This document shows, piece after piece, positions 45,115 through 56,621 of a stretch of DNA of 64,000 nt. The stretch's first letter is position 1, and each line of letters opens with the position of its first letter. The position numbers and the translations under genes are program-made. The stretch comes from Monodelphis domestica (taxonomy: Eukaryota; Chordata; Mammalia; Didelphimorphia; Didelphidae). The stretch covers positions 111,035,596-111,099,595 of the forward strand of contig NC_077228.1 of assembly GCF_027887165.1 (NCBI RefSeq). Reading direction: 5' to 3'. Under the pieces are notes generated by a model, which was given only the letters and a program-made list of their open reading frames with translations, did not search any database and was not told the DNA's origin.

Positions 45115-46096
45115 AACTAATAGCCTTAGAGAGTTATTTTGGGGCACTGGGAGAATAATTGACTTGTCTAGAGGTCATGCAGCCAAAGTATGTCAAAGGG
45201 AGGACTTGTGCTCAGGTAGTCCTAAATCCAAGATAAGACATATTGAGTCTAATAATATTAATATTAAAATACAAAATTTGCATTGATTATAGATTAAACA
45301 AAACTAACAAATATAAAATTTTAAATTAGAGAAAAAAGCTGTTACTAAACAAAATAGAAAACTTTTTCAAGTTCAATGATGCTTATTTTCCCTCCCCCCT
45401 CAACATGTGCTTTATGAAACATAGTTAGATTAGTTAGAGTACTAATAGTCTATAATCAGAAAGACCTGAATGACTTATCTGTACTTTACCAAGTTCTGTT
45501 TGAACTTGTCTTTTCCTCCAATGTTTCTGAAGGGTTTTGTCAGGCAACATTTCTCATAATCTGACCACTGTTCTCTACTATAAAATTTGACAAATGTTAA
45601 TTTTTTTTAGCTGGCATTGCCTTTAACTGGTCAACCTCTTGGCAAAAGAATTAAGCATTTGATGGCTAGGATGGTTTCTGGTTGGATTCCTTGTAGCAAT
45701 TTATTTATATCACTTAAACCTCCTTTGGAAATAATAAGAGTCTATGTACTGTCTGTTCTTTTATCTATTTCACATTTCCCATGCCATGTCAACAGCTTAT
45801 TTAAATAGCTCAGATTGACAATGCCTCAATGGCACACTGCAGGTATATTTGTCTTATTTTTATTCTTATACTTTGAGACTGATTTTTATCATTACTGTAA
45901 CAAGTAAAAGTTTGATTGTCCACAGACAACTGATTTAAGAATAACTCCCATATTAATAGCCAGTAATTTTCTATTAAAATAAAACCAATTTCATTTTAAT
46001 GATGATTTTTGGTGCTTTCTATGGCCAAAGTCTCCTGATTCTAGTTTTGAAGAAAGTATGAATAATATTTAATAATTCAATTAATAAGCATATATA
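45115..46096. other. Gene-free A/T-rich stretch
   Basis: No exon recognised. 46060..46096 is the left half of an ancient repeat (AATTCAATTAATAAGCATAT) split by the following L1; the right half is at 46932..46990 (TAAGTGTCTATTATGTTCCA). Confidence 0.5.
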
Positions 46097-46931
46097 TTTT
46101 TCTATTTTTTAGAATATTTTTCTATAGTTACATGATTCATATTCTCTCCCTCCCCTCTTCCATGCCCTCCTCCCAGAGCTGACAAGCAATTCCACTGGTT
46201 TATACATGTCTTATTATTCAAAACCTATTTCCATATTATTTATATTTGTAATAGAGTAATCTTTTAAAAACACAACTCCAAATCTATACCCCTTTAACCA
46301 AGTGATAAATCATGTTTTTCTTCTGTGTTTCTACTCCCACAGTTTTTTTTTCTATATGTGGTTAACATTTTTTTCTCATAAGTCCCTCAGAATTGTCCTC
46401 TATCATTACATTGCTATTAGTAGCAGAGTCTATTACATTTGATCATGCCACAGTGTTACAATTACTATACACAATGTTCTTCTGGTTCTGCTCATTTCAC
46501 TCTGTATCAGTTCATGGAGGTTTTTCTGATTTATTATAGAAAGCAAGCATTTCACCATTCCTTACAGCACAATAGTATTCCATCACCATCACATACCACA
46601 ATTTCTCCAGCCATTTCCCAATTGATAGGCATCCCCTCATTTTCCAATTTTTTTTGCCACCACAAAAGCGCAGCTATAAATATTTTTGTACAAACATTTT
46701 TTATCTCTTTGGAGTACAAACCCAGCAGTGCTATGGCTGGATCAAATGGCACGGTCTTTTAGCGCCCTTTGGGCATAGTTCCAAATTGCCTTCCAGAATG
46801 GTTGGATTAATTCACAATTCTACCAGAAATATATTTATGTCCCCACTTTGCCACATCCCCTCCAGCATTCATTACTTTCCTCTGCTGTCATATTGGCCAA
46901 TCTGCTAGGTGTGAGGTGATACCTCAGAGTT
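46097..46931 (-). mobile_element. 5'-truncated LINE-1
   Basis: On the minus strand it runs from AACTCTGAGGTATCACCTCA (ORF2 C-terminus) through CTGCTGGGTTTGTACTCCAA and the 3' UTR to ATGAATCATGTAACTATAG and an A-rich tail. Diverged from L1 copy 2 at many sites. Confidence 0.9.
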
Positions 46932-46947
46932 GAAAAAGCTTTTATTT

Positions 46948-47150
46948 TTAAGTGTCTATTATGTTCCAGGCACTGTGCCAAATGCTAAATTCATATAGAT
47001 AGGAGGTTTTTATGCAATCTGAAAGCTTTTGACTGCTCTCATTTCTTATTCCTGAACCATATTTTCCATTTTTCTCCTTTATTCCCACCTTTGAATTGAA
47101 ATCACCAAGTATCAAAGTATATGTTAATTTAATTTGGAGCATCTTACTGG
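46948..47150 (-). mobile_element. RTE-like LINE endonuclease trace
   Basis: The minus-strand reading LTYTLILGDFNSKVGIKEKN then GKYGSGIRNESSQKLSDC has the GDFN-x-KVG and YG-G-RNE pattern of the endonuclease of RTE/BovB-type LINEs. Only this short piece is clear. RTE elements are common in marsupials, so the call fits, but the copy is old. Confidence 0.6.
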
Positions 47151-48149
47151 GTTCTTCACAAAATTATCTCAACTTCCTCATTTTCTGCGACAGATGTTGG
47201 AACATAAGCTGCAGAATTTTTTTCCATGGTGGTCTTCTTGCAGATGCTTATCCTGGGTGCTGCAATTTAAAATGAACAAATGACCCATGAAATGATATAC
47301 CTTGTTGTCCTTGGATGCACAATAAACTAACCCTGCCAACTTTTTTATTTGCCTCTCCAAAGAGAAGCTTGAAGCCATCTTTTCATTTAAATATAACTTC
47401 CTTCTATATTCTAGTTTCAGTCATTATAATAGTGTCAACTTTCTATAGTTTACTTCCTTTGATAGTATGTCCACCAGATAAGTATAGTCACTGGAAAAAA
47501 GATCTCCTAGTTGGAGGATGAACAGATAAATTTATATTCATAGAAAGTCTAAAAACTGTGAACCATCTGCCTCCTTTCCTACTACTTTGCCACTGTCAGT
47601 CACACAAAGAGGCTGCACAGAACCAAGGGCTATTTTGTGTTTTGTTTTGTTCTGTTTTATTTTTTGGTCATCAAGGGGCCAAGCTATTGGACAAATGGAC
47701 TTAGAGAAATCATTTAAACTTTCTGAGCTTCAGTGGCCTCATCATTAGCAAAAATAAACATCAACCAAGTCTAATATTTCACAATGCATTTCCTACCCAG
47801 AGTCTCCTACATCAGTAAATAAGGAGGTGCATTCTCAGGGCCCTTCTTTGGGGTCAAGTTTAGCCATTGCAACTTTGTAGCATTTCATTTCAATGGTTTT
47901 CTTGTTCTTCTTTCCATTGACATTGTTGTAATCATTGTGTATGTTTTTCTCCTGGTTTTACTGACTTTATCAGTTAATATAAATCTTCCCATTCTCATCT
48001 CTTCTTTTAGCATATTTCGTTCATGTACTACAACTTGTTTAGTGATTTCCCCAAATGATGGGCATCAGCTTTGTTTCTAATTCTCTGCTGCTATATAAAA
48101 AAAAGTTCTGTTATAACTAGTGATATTTAGAGTACCCCTTTTTTTTTTT
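47151..48149. other. Gene-free stretch with old LINE pieces
   Basis: 47180..47520 may continue the RTE-like element in a degraded form. 47890..48130 is an old minus-strand L1 3'-region piece (TTGTAATCATTGTGTATGTT, TCTAATTCTCTGCTGCTATA). No exon recognised. Confidence 0.5.
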
Positions 48150-48345
48150 AAAACTCTTATCTTCCATTTTAGAATAAAGCTTCTGTATTAGTTTCGAGGG
48201 GGAAGACTGATAAGAACCAGACCATTGAGGTTAAATGACTTGCCCAGGGTCACATAGCTATAGGGAGTATCTGAGGCAAGATCTGAACCCCAGGATCTCC
48301 CATCTCTAGGCTTGGCTCTGAATCCACTAAGCCACCTAACTGCCT
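48150..48345 (-). mobile_element. Marsupial tRNA-derived SINE
   Basis: Minus-strand copy from GGCAGTTAGGTGGCTTAGTG to TCTAAAATGGAAGATAAGAG. Confidence 0.85.
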
Positions 48346-49201
48346 TAGTATCCTTATTTTATTTTTATTATTGACCTCCTTGAGGTGTAAACTTGATTTT
48401 TTTGAGGCCTATTTATCCTGTCAACAAAGGAAATGAAGTGAGTCCTGCTTAACTCTTTCTTGATAAAGCCATGATGCCTTAGTGATTAGTGCTTCCCTTT
48501 CTAAATGCTCTTAAACCATACTTTTAATAATATAGTCTAGAAATTTGACAAAGATAGGAGAAAACTCTAGAAGTCTCCCTTTTTCCTCTTAATGAAAGGC
48601 AAAATATTTGTCCTTCTCTGGGCATGCAACCGCTTTCCTTTTCTCCACAATATTCAGGGCTTGCTGAAAGGACCTCAGTCATTCTATTTGCCAAGATTCT
48701 TTCACTACCCTGGCATGTAGTTAATCTGGGCCTATAAACGTCATCTCACAAAGGACAGCTAGAAGCTTTAATACTTTGTGACTTTTTGGGATTTTCACTT
48801 CCTCTTAGTCCATGTTGTTTTATTCTTCCCAGTCCAAAGACTTGGAATCCTTGGAAAAGGAAAAAAAAACAACTGGAAGCAAATTAAGTTAAATAGTTCT
48901 AATTTAGTATGAGTTCTTATCATTGTCTGTTAATATCATCCCGTTTATCTATGTCGACGTAACTTCACTTCTTTAATCTTTCTTTTATCTTCAAAAGAAC
49001 TTTTAAAAGCCCTTTTGGATGTTTTTAGCATTCCAAGTCAGTCAAAAATCATTCTTTTTTAAAATAAAATTTTATTGATATCTTTTTTTACTTGCCTAGC
49101 TTTCCCTTTGTGTATCTCTCCTTCCACCCTCCCAGAGAACAAATCCATACACAAAGATTTTTTTTTTTAAGATGAAGACAAAAATCAGCAAAACTAATAA
49201 A
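48346..49201. other. Gene-free stretch
   Basis: Unique-looking A/T-rich DNA; 49060..49200 resembles an old L1 or simple A/T tail. No exon recognised. Confidence 0.45.
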
Positions 49202-49365
49202 TAGGGGCAACTAGATGATACAATGGATAGAGCACCAGATTTGAAGTTGGGAGGTCTTGGGTTCAAATGTGGCCTCAGGTGCTTCCTAACTGTGTGATCT
49301 TGGGCAAGTCATTTAACCTCAATTGCCTAGCCCTTAAGCTATCTGCCTTAGAATCAGTACTTATG
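49202..49365 (+). mobile_element. Marsupial SINE
   Basis: From GGGGCAACTAGATGATACAA to GCTATCTGCCTTAGAATCAG; the tail is shortened and abuts the ATP5F1A pseudogene piece. Confidence 0.8.
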
Positions 49366-49596
49366 GATCTTTTCTGACTTAAAGCAACATAAATATAGAA
49401 TATTTCTCTTTTTATCAATTCCACCATTAAAGCACTTCTGATTAATGATTGTATCAATAGTGGTTCATGTTTTGCCAGTCTGTCACCAATAATCAGCTCA
49501 TACTGACCACCACCAATTGGTACCAAGCTTTTGACAGCTTTAATGCCAATCTGCATGGACTTATGCACAGAGCTTCTGGGAATGATACTTAGAAAA
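49366..49596 (-). pseudogene. ATP5F1A: ATP synthase alpha subunit pseudogene fragment
   Basis: The minus-strand reading IIPRSSVHKSMQIGIKAVKS then LVPIGGGQYELIIGDRLAKH and IFYIYVALSQKRS matches mitochondrial ATP synthase subunit alpha ([53 protein letters not shown]). The Walker A loop GDRQTGKT has become GDRLAKHE, so the nucleotide site is lost. About 75 codons remain, uninterrupted by introns and lying between two SINEs, which fits a broken processed copy. Confidence 0.85.
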
Positions 49597-49601
49597 AAAA
49601 T

Positions 49602-49788
49602 TTTTAAACCCTTACCTTCCATCTTAGAATCAATACTGTGTATCAAAGGGTGGTAAGGGCTAGGCAATAGGGATCAAGTGACTTGTCCAGGGTCACACAA
49701 CTAGGAAGTGTCTGAGGTCAGATTTGAACCCGGGACCTCCCTTCTCTGGGCCTGGCTCTCAATTAACTGAGCGACCTAACTGCCCCTG
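49602..49788 (-). mobile_element. Marsupial tRNA-derived SINE
   Basis: Minus-strand copy from AGGGGCAGTTAGGTCGCTCA to GATTCTAAGATGGAAGGTAA and GGGTTT. Confidence 0.9.
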
Positions 49789-49959
49789 AAGAGATTCTAA
49801 AACAGAAGATTAGGTTTATAAACCCTCCTCCCCCCAACAAATAATCAATGAAATGACAATATATACCATATTCCATACTTATAGACCCCTCTCAATCCTT
49901 TGTTGAGGAATTCTAGGGGCTAGGGAAGGCATTTTCTCATGCCCCTTTTTGAAACTAAT

Positions 49960-50520
49960 CCTTGTTCTTTGTAATTTTGCAATAATTCATTTTCAATTGT
50001 TTCATGATGGATATCCTTTCGATTTTACATTGTTGTAATCTTTGTATATATTATTTTCTTATCTCTGCTGGTTTCACTTTGTTGTATTAAAATTAGGACT
50101 CTGGTCCTTATAATTTAATAAAGTTTATTAGAATTACTTGGCTAGGTAAAAGATGAGAACTAGGTAGAAAGATAGAGTAAAATAGCTTAATCTAGCTCCT
50201 ACATGGGTGCTTCCAGTGTGATCTCCAGCAGCAGCTTCCTTGGCCTGACACCAGAGTCAGAGAGCTTCCACTTCCCCTTTCGCCTCTTTTATCCTTTCTT
50301 TTTACATCCAGTTCAAATTCAGAGTCACGTAGCCTCCGCTGGGATGCAGGGACACAGCCCCAAGAGTTGTGTGTAAATTCCGTTCACACAAGTTGGTGTA
50401 CGTCTTTCTGTGGTTCTCTACATCCATCATATGTATCATTCTTACAGCAGTAACATTCCATTCCATCCATCCTATGATTTGTTTAGCAACATCTCAATAT
50501 CTTTGCTGCCACAAAAAACA
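49960..50520 (-). mobile_element. Old L1 3'-region fragment, split by an LTR
   Basis: TTGTAATCTTTGTATATATT, CTCTGCTGGTTTCACTTTG then, after the LTR, TTGGTGTACGTCTTTCTGTG and TCTCAATATCTTTGCTGCCA follow the order of old marsupial L1 ends on the minus strand. Confidence 0.6.
50083..50388 (-). mobile_element. Short solo LTR fossil
   Basis: On the minus strand it begins TGTGAACGGAATTTACACAC and ends CTAATTTTAATACA. GGATAAAAGAGGCGAA is TATA-like and TCTAATAAACTTTATT carries a polyadenylation signal. It is about 300 bp, much shorter than the A and B types. Target duplication not found. Confidence 0.6.
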
Positions 50521-53187
50521 AATGCCTCAATTCATTCTTGACTTTAACACTTATGACACAATTCTTACAGGACTTTGCTTGAACAACACGCACTCCTTCC
50601 TTACCTCTGCCTCTTACTGCCCTGAGTTTCTTTCCAAATTCAATTTGGGCATGAGAACATGAGATCTGTAAAACACTAAGTACCTTCCTAGATGTAAATC
50701 TGTGCTACTCTAATTTCTTGGGAAATTCTTGATTAAAACGTCTAGGATTTGACCTTGAGTATCTGATTTTCTTTTTTGTGTGTTTTCCTTCTCCAGGTGC
50801 TTGTTTGCCTGATGATGGACCTAATGGGAACCAGCTGGTGAAAGCTAGACAGCATCTCATCTCAACCTGTTAATCTCCCATCAGCTGGATGGGGTCCATT
50901 CCAGGGTGAGTGGTCCATTCAACGTTATTGCTATTTTCATCCATCTCCAAAAAAATAAGATTCTTGGTTCTGTTTAGGATGTAGACAAATGGAATAGGAC
51001 TCGGGTGGGATATTAGTCTCCCCTGTCCAAAAATATCTTCCCTGATGGCTGATGGCTGAAATTTCTCCATTATAAATCCATTTAAAAAATCAACATTACC
51101 CCCTTATGCTAAAGCAAATGTCTTTATGATGGTTAATAGGCTATGTCATTGCCTCCTCTGGCATCAGCATCTCTTGGGCAATAGGGTCCTGGGACCGTGG
51201 GAGAGCCTCAGAGCTTTTGCAGACAAAGCTCTGATGATGCCTGAAAAAAACCAAAAGAAGTTGGAGGAGTGAACACTTTCGTTGTCCTTGGCTTCTCCTG
51301 AGCCAGAGCGGGGTAGGGTTATTTGTCTCCGAGGCATCACTCTCACAGCTTTCCCATCTGGCCTGAAAGTTATTTACAAGCTGTTCCCCAATCCAAACAC
51401 TTTCTCAAGCCAGTTCAGAATTATTCAGTCAGTCAGAGCCTATTCTATACCTGTTCTATAGATGACATAGGGAAAAAAAAAGAATCTGCTTTCTAGGGTG
51501 GGGGAAGAGTCTATGATGCCCCTCAAAACACAAACATTTATACATTTAGATGTAGAAAGGACAATAAAAGTCACCTCTTCCAATACCTTTATTTTTATAA
51601 GTGAGAAAACTGGTCCCTTTAAGGGATAAATGACTTACTCAAGGTCATACAAATAACAAGGATCGGAGACAGGATTTGAACCCCAGTCCTGTGACTCCAG
51701 AGCTAATCATCTTTCCACTAAACCATACTAGGTGGTAATGAAAAAAAAAATTGTCTCAGTGAAACTTTCCAATAAGAGGAGAAAATAGAAAAAGCTTACA
51801 AGAATTTCTAAACACTAGTACACTGAGCACTTTTCTGCTGGTGGAGAGAAAAGGACAAGAAGAAATTTTCTGCTCATCTCCAGACTAGTTAAACAGAACT
51901 TCTAGAACAATGCTTGTTTTCTACAGATGTCTTGGTTCTAACAGATTTTGGGGGGGAAATATCTCTTTAAATAATGCACTACTTCTGTCTAAAGTTTTCT
52001 TAGGGTGAGATATCGTTCATTACTTCAAATTATTGAGGATTTGGGAGCGGCTTTTAAACCGTATTTTTCTTCTCAGAAATAGTGTTTCTTAACCTGTTAG
52101 TAAGAAATCCAGAGCTGAAGGCAACATGAGCTGCATTAACTTGACTTAATGAAGCAGACAGGGTTGTCAGTGGTTTTGAAATCAGTGGCTTAAATTGTCA
52201 TTAAACGTTATTAGGTTGTGGAATCGTTTATAGAGCTGGCTTAGTACCTCGGAACTTTGGAGTAAAAGATAAACGAAGACTGGGAATGTTGTCTTGCTGA
52301 TTTACAAGAAAAGTACAAGATATACTTGGGAGAAGAGTGATCACTACAGTAGAAAGTTTGGGTTGGGTAGTAGGCTTGTAGGAATATAAGATGGTGGACT
52401 AATTAAATACCTGCTCTCTGAAGCAAGTCTTGCTTGGGATCCCCTTGGCTTCTGAGACAACCCTCTGATTCCCTTATTTTTAGACACATATATGTGTATA
52501 TATAAACATACATATACCATATCTGTCATTTTTCTTATATCTCCTGCAGCTCCCTCTGTATCCTTCTTCCTCACCCTTCTAGAAAACTAGCCATTATGAC
52601 AATTTTTTTTAAAGGAGAGAAAAATAATTCAATAAAATCAATCAATATATAAAAAAAAAACCTGGTATCATATACAATGTTCTAGACTTGTGGACTTCTT
52701 ATCTCTGCAAAGCATTGTAGGGAAGTGCCGTCTCATATCTCTTCTTTTGAGCGAATTACAATTGCCCATGTATTATTTTATAGTTTATTCGTGTTCATTT
52801 TGAGTCCTTTATTTTTTAATGATACCTTCTCCTTCATTATCTTTCATCCTTTTCCTGATCCACCCCCCCCCCTCAGATTCTATCCTTGGATCTCTTCTTG
52901 TTTCTAGACTACCCACTCTCAAGTGCCAATCTCATGCATGAATACGTTCATCTCTGCGTAGCTGATGCCATGTTTTTCTCTAGCCCTGATTTGTCTGCCA
53001 TGCTTTAGATACCTATCTTTAACTGCCTAGAGGACATCTTCACCTGTCAGCATCTCAAACCCAATATGATGAAAACAAAACTTATTATCTATCCTCCTAA
53101 GCCTATTCCCTATTTTTGACTTTACTAATTGTGTAAGTAGCAGTGCCATAAGCATAATACCCCATATTTGAGAGCTTGGAGTTATCT
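50521..53187. other. Gene-free stretch, mostly unique
   Basis: 51540..51735 is an ancient repeat (GTGAGAAAACTGGTCCCTTT, ACAGGATTTGAACCCCAGTC). 51990..52320 is unique-looking and might be conserved noncoding DNA. 52640..53160 is unique-looking. No exon recognised. Confidence 0.5.
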
Positions 53188-53325
53188 TTTTTAATATCAC
53201 TTCCAAGGCAGAAGAAAATAAGGACTAGGGAATTAGAGTAAAGTGACTTGCCCAGGGTCATCCAGCTAAGAAGGGTCTAAGGCCAGTCCTGGCTCTTTAT
53301 CCACTGAACCACCTAGCTGCCCCTT
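53188..53325 (-). mobile_element. Marsupial SINE, partial
   Basis: Minus-strand copy from GGGGCAGCTAGGTGGTTCAG to TGCCTTGGAAGTGATATTAA, with a shortened middle. Confidence 0.8.
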
Positions 53326-53339
53326 GGTATTATCTTTTA

Positions 53340-53690
53340 GTTGTCCTTCTCTTTTCATGTTCTTTCCCTCCCCTCCTCCCACCCCCTTCCCATAGCCAAC
53401 TCGCAATTCCACTGGGTTTTACATGTGCCATTGATCAGGACCTATTTCCATGTTGTTGATGTTTGCACTAAGGTGATCATTTAGAGACTGCATCCTTAAT
53501 CATATCCCCATTGACCCATGTAATCAAGTAGTTGTTTTTCTTCTGTGTTTCTACTCCCACAGTTCTTCTTCTGAATGTAGATAGGGTCTTTCTCATAAAT
53601 CCCTCAGGATTTTCCTGGATTATTGCCTTGCTGCTAGTAGAGAAGTCCATTACATTAAATTGTGCCACAGTGACATTGACTTTTAATCTC
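53340..53690 (-). mobile_element. 5'-truncated LINE-1 3' end
   Basis: On the minus strand it covers the last part of the L1 3' UTR: GCACAATTTAATGTAATGGA, TTTATGAGAAAGACCCTATC, ATCAACAACATGGAAATAGG and CCAGTGGAATTGCGAGTTGG, to a GGGAGGAGGGGAGGG end. Confidence 0.9.
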
Positions 53691-54278
53691 AATATTGACA
53701 CCCTAGCATACAAATTCCTATTATGATAATCTCTTGATTTCATATTCTATTGCCTCCTAATGGGTATTCTCTGTTAAACACCTTCTGAGGGTTCCCATTT
53801 CCTATTGAGTAAGAGTCAAGCTCCTTAGATGGGAATAGGGCCTCCATTTCCTTAGTACTACTCTGCTTCCCAGACACATCTCCCATTATTCTTCTCCTTG
53901 CACTGTAGGGTTCTCTTTATGTGCTCCATCTTTTCTTATTTTGTTATAGTTTTATGTCTATGTATTACATAATAGATTGTGAGCTCCATGTATGTGTCTT
54001 AGCTAAATTTAGTATCTCCTCTATCCTTTAGTACTCTTTCCAGAGAATTTAAGAAGTAGCTGTTGAAATAAATTGACTTGAATTATAGAGTGGCTTGAAT
54101 GCTAGGCTAAGAATTTGGGACTTTATACTGTAGAGAATGGAGGAGAGGGACAGCATAGTGTTATTTTAGGAAGATTCATCTATCAGAAGTGCATAGGCTT
54201 GATTCAAGGATGTAGATCATTGGTCATATTTGTATCTCTAAATACCCTCTAAATATGTTTATTCTTCCCGTTGATGAT
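53691..54278. other. Gene-free stretch
   Basis: Unique-looking or very old repeat DNA; TGAGCTCCATGTATGTGTCT near 53980 recalls an ancient repeat tail. No exon recognised. Confidence 0.45.
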
Positions 54279-54284
54279 GTATAT

Positions 54285-55021
54285 TGTGAACTTTAAATTA
54301 GTCCACCCTACTTAGATAAAGTTGTAATCTCCTGATTGAACAATGAAGGTACTTAGTTCTCACCTTATAGTGAAGCTAGAACTTTAAGCTAAGTCTATTT
54401 TTAGATCTTAATACAAAAAGGTGTTAAGTAACTATAAAGGTTAAATTAATCACAAAAGGATCAAGTAACTAAGAAAAGGTGAACTTAACAAAGAAGTGTT
54501 AAGTAACTCAAAAGATATAATTTAATCAAAGAAGATGAGAACTAAAAGTATGGGCAATTCTGGAGAAAGCCTTTGATGTGATTGGTAGATGTGAAAATTT
54601 AGAGGAGGAGACACAAGGATGAAAGGTCCATATATTTGGGATTTTTCGTCTCTCTGGGACTCTTTCCCTGATTGGCAGTGGAGAATTAGCTGAGAGCAGC
54701 ATGCTGAGCTTTCGGCATCTTAGCGTGGCTAGAAGCTATTGTCCATTTTGGTGGTGAGTTTCTGGCTGGGTTCCCTCCTTTACTTTCCAACTTTATCCTC
54801 TTAGAAGCCTCTAATCTTCTTCAGAGACCTAGAGGCAGGGATTTTAAACTCCCCCTGGCATAGGCCAGGCAGGAGAAATCCTATATCCTCTTCCCTCCTC
54901 TTGAAATTTCTTCCCTCTATATTAATTAAATTCCCATAAAATTCCAGACTGACTTGGGTATTTTATTTGGGATTTCCTCTGGCGACCAAATTTAAGTCAC
55001 AACTCTAAAATCATCTTTACA
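54285..55021 (+). mobile_element. Solo LTR fossil, type A
   Basis: The 737-bp segment begins TGTGAACTTTAAATTAGTCC and ends ATCATCTTTACA. Its 5' half matches the minus-strand piece at 4775..5240 and the 43974 end of the type A LTR; its 3' half matches 4227..4475. Flanks GTATAT and GAATAT differ at one base in six. No coding part. It lies six bases from the type B LTR that follows. Confidence 0.85.
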
Positions 55022-55027
55022 GAATAT

Positions 55028-55695
55028 TGTGAAGATGGGATTAACTCTCCCTCATTTATTCTTTAGATTTTAGCCACCAGGAATGTATACACCCCCACTT
55101 AATCCTTAAATGTGTGTGTATGTGTGTGTGTGTGTTTATCTATGACACATGTGAGCTAGAGAGTAACAAATCGAAAACAACTGACTGCCCCCCTGGGCTG
55201 TCTGAAGCAATGTAAGAGTGGGCCAAAGGCACAGAAAGTGACACAAAGAACTGTCTTTAAATATGGTGGTAGCTTCCTGTGAAGGGGTCTTGCCCTTTGA
55301 ACTTGGCCTTGGAGGAGCTCAGGCTTGAGACCTCAGACTGCTTCCCTTTGGACTGACATGTGGGTGAGTGAAAAAGGCTGACTCCTGTACATGGCTTTTC
55401 TAGAGGCACTAGCCTCCAAAGACGCCCCTAGTCTTGGAGGAGGCCTCATGGCTAGAAGCCTTGTTTGATTAACCTTTGTGACCCCCTTTTCTGGGGCCTC
55501 TGAAGTCCTGCCTGGTTTGGACCAGGCTGGAGTAGTTATCTCTCTCTCTCATTTTCCTTACTTTCACTCTCTCTATTTGTAAATAAACTACCAAAAATGT
55601 CATTCTGACTTGATTAATTCATTTGGAATTAATTAATTAGTTCCTGGCAACCATACTCTTAAATATTCAGTCCAACCATCATTTTACCCCTTACA
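55028..55695 (+). mobile_element. Solo LTR fossil, type B
   Basis: The 668-bp segment begins TGTGAAGATGGGATTAACTC and ends TTTTACCCCTTACA, with ATAT on both sides (55024..55027 and 55696..55699). TTGTAAATAAACTACC at about 55577 carries the polyadenylation signal. It matches the minus-strand copy at 59510..60185 end to end. Confidence 0.88.
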
Positions 55696-55699
55696 ATAT

Positions 55700-56365
55700 T
55701 TATGGGAGAGTATGCTATTGGTTTATGGAGATGTTGTAAGGTTGCTTTTCTTACTATCCTATTACATGAAATCCCTTTCTTTAAGCTAAACTTTAAGTCT
55801 ACAGGCTAAGTAGTAAAAGTAACCACATAAGTGGGGGCTTGTAAACCATGGGTTTGAATCAAAACAAACCAAAAAGTATCTTATACTTAGAGTCTCTTTT
55901 CTTGAGAACCAGTATTTGAGTTGAGTTGGGATATCTCTAAGTGAAACAACTCAACAAATGCAAAATCATCAAACTAAATCCTTAAGTCCTGAAGAGAGAA
56001 GGAGCAGGGTAAGTCACTAAAAGTGCTGGACTTGGAGTCAGAAACTGGGCTCAGTCCTGGCTGGTCTACTTTCAAGTGCGTGATTATGAATAAACAAGTT
56101 ACTTTATTTCTTTGACCTTGATTGAATCCTTTGTTTACAGTTTGAAGTGGTGCTAGAAGGGATCTAGTCTAAACCCCTCACTTCACATTTGAGGAATTTG
56201 AGATTTAGGGGAGGTAAAATGATTTGCCCAGGATCACACAGTCATTTAGTATAAAAGAAAGTTCTCTAAAATGGAAAATAATAATCTTAATACTACTACA
56301 TGGCAAAGTTGTTGCAGGGAATGTTTTGTAACTTTGAAGTACTTAATTATATTATTAAATAAATA
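55700..56365. other. Gene-free stretch with MIR-like DNA
   Basis: 56010..56350 contains MIR-like pieces (TGCTGGACTTGGAGTCAGAA, GGATCACACAGTCATTTAGT, ACTTTGAAGTACTTAATTA). No exon recognised. Confidence 0.5.
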
Positions 56366-56429
56366 AATATATATATATATATTTATATGGATATATAAAT
56401 ATATCCAGGATATATATATATATATATAT

Positions 56430-56482
<53 letters not shown>
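56366..56482. repeat. AT microsatellite
   Basis: Long AT dinucleotide runs broken by two ATCCAGGA words. Confidence 0.95.
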
Positions 56483-56484
<2 letters not shown>

Positions 56485-56552
56485 AGGAGGAGAGGAGTTT
56501 GGAGATGATGAATATAGATTTGCATAGACAAAGATCCAGTGACTCTGGAGAC

Positions 56553-56554
<2 letters not shown>

Positions 56555-56605
<51 letters not shown>

Positions 56606-56621
56606 TGTGTGTGTGTGTGTG
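56555..56621. repeat. GA then GT microsatellite
   Basis: About 24 GA units pass directly into about 9 GT units. Confidence 0.95.
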
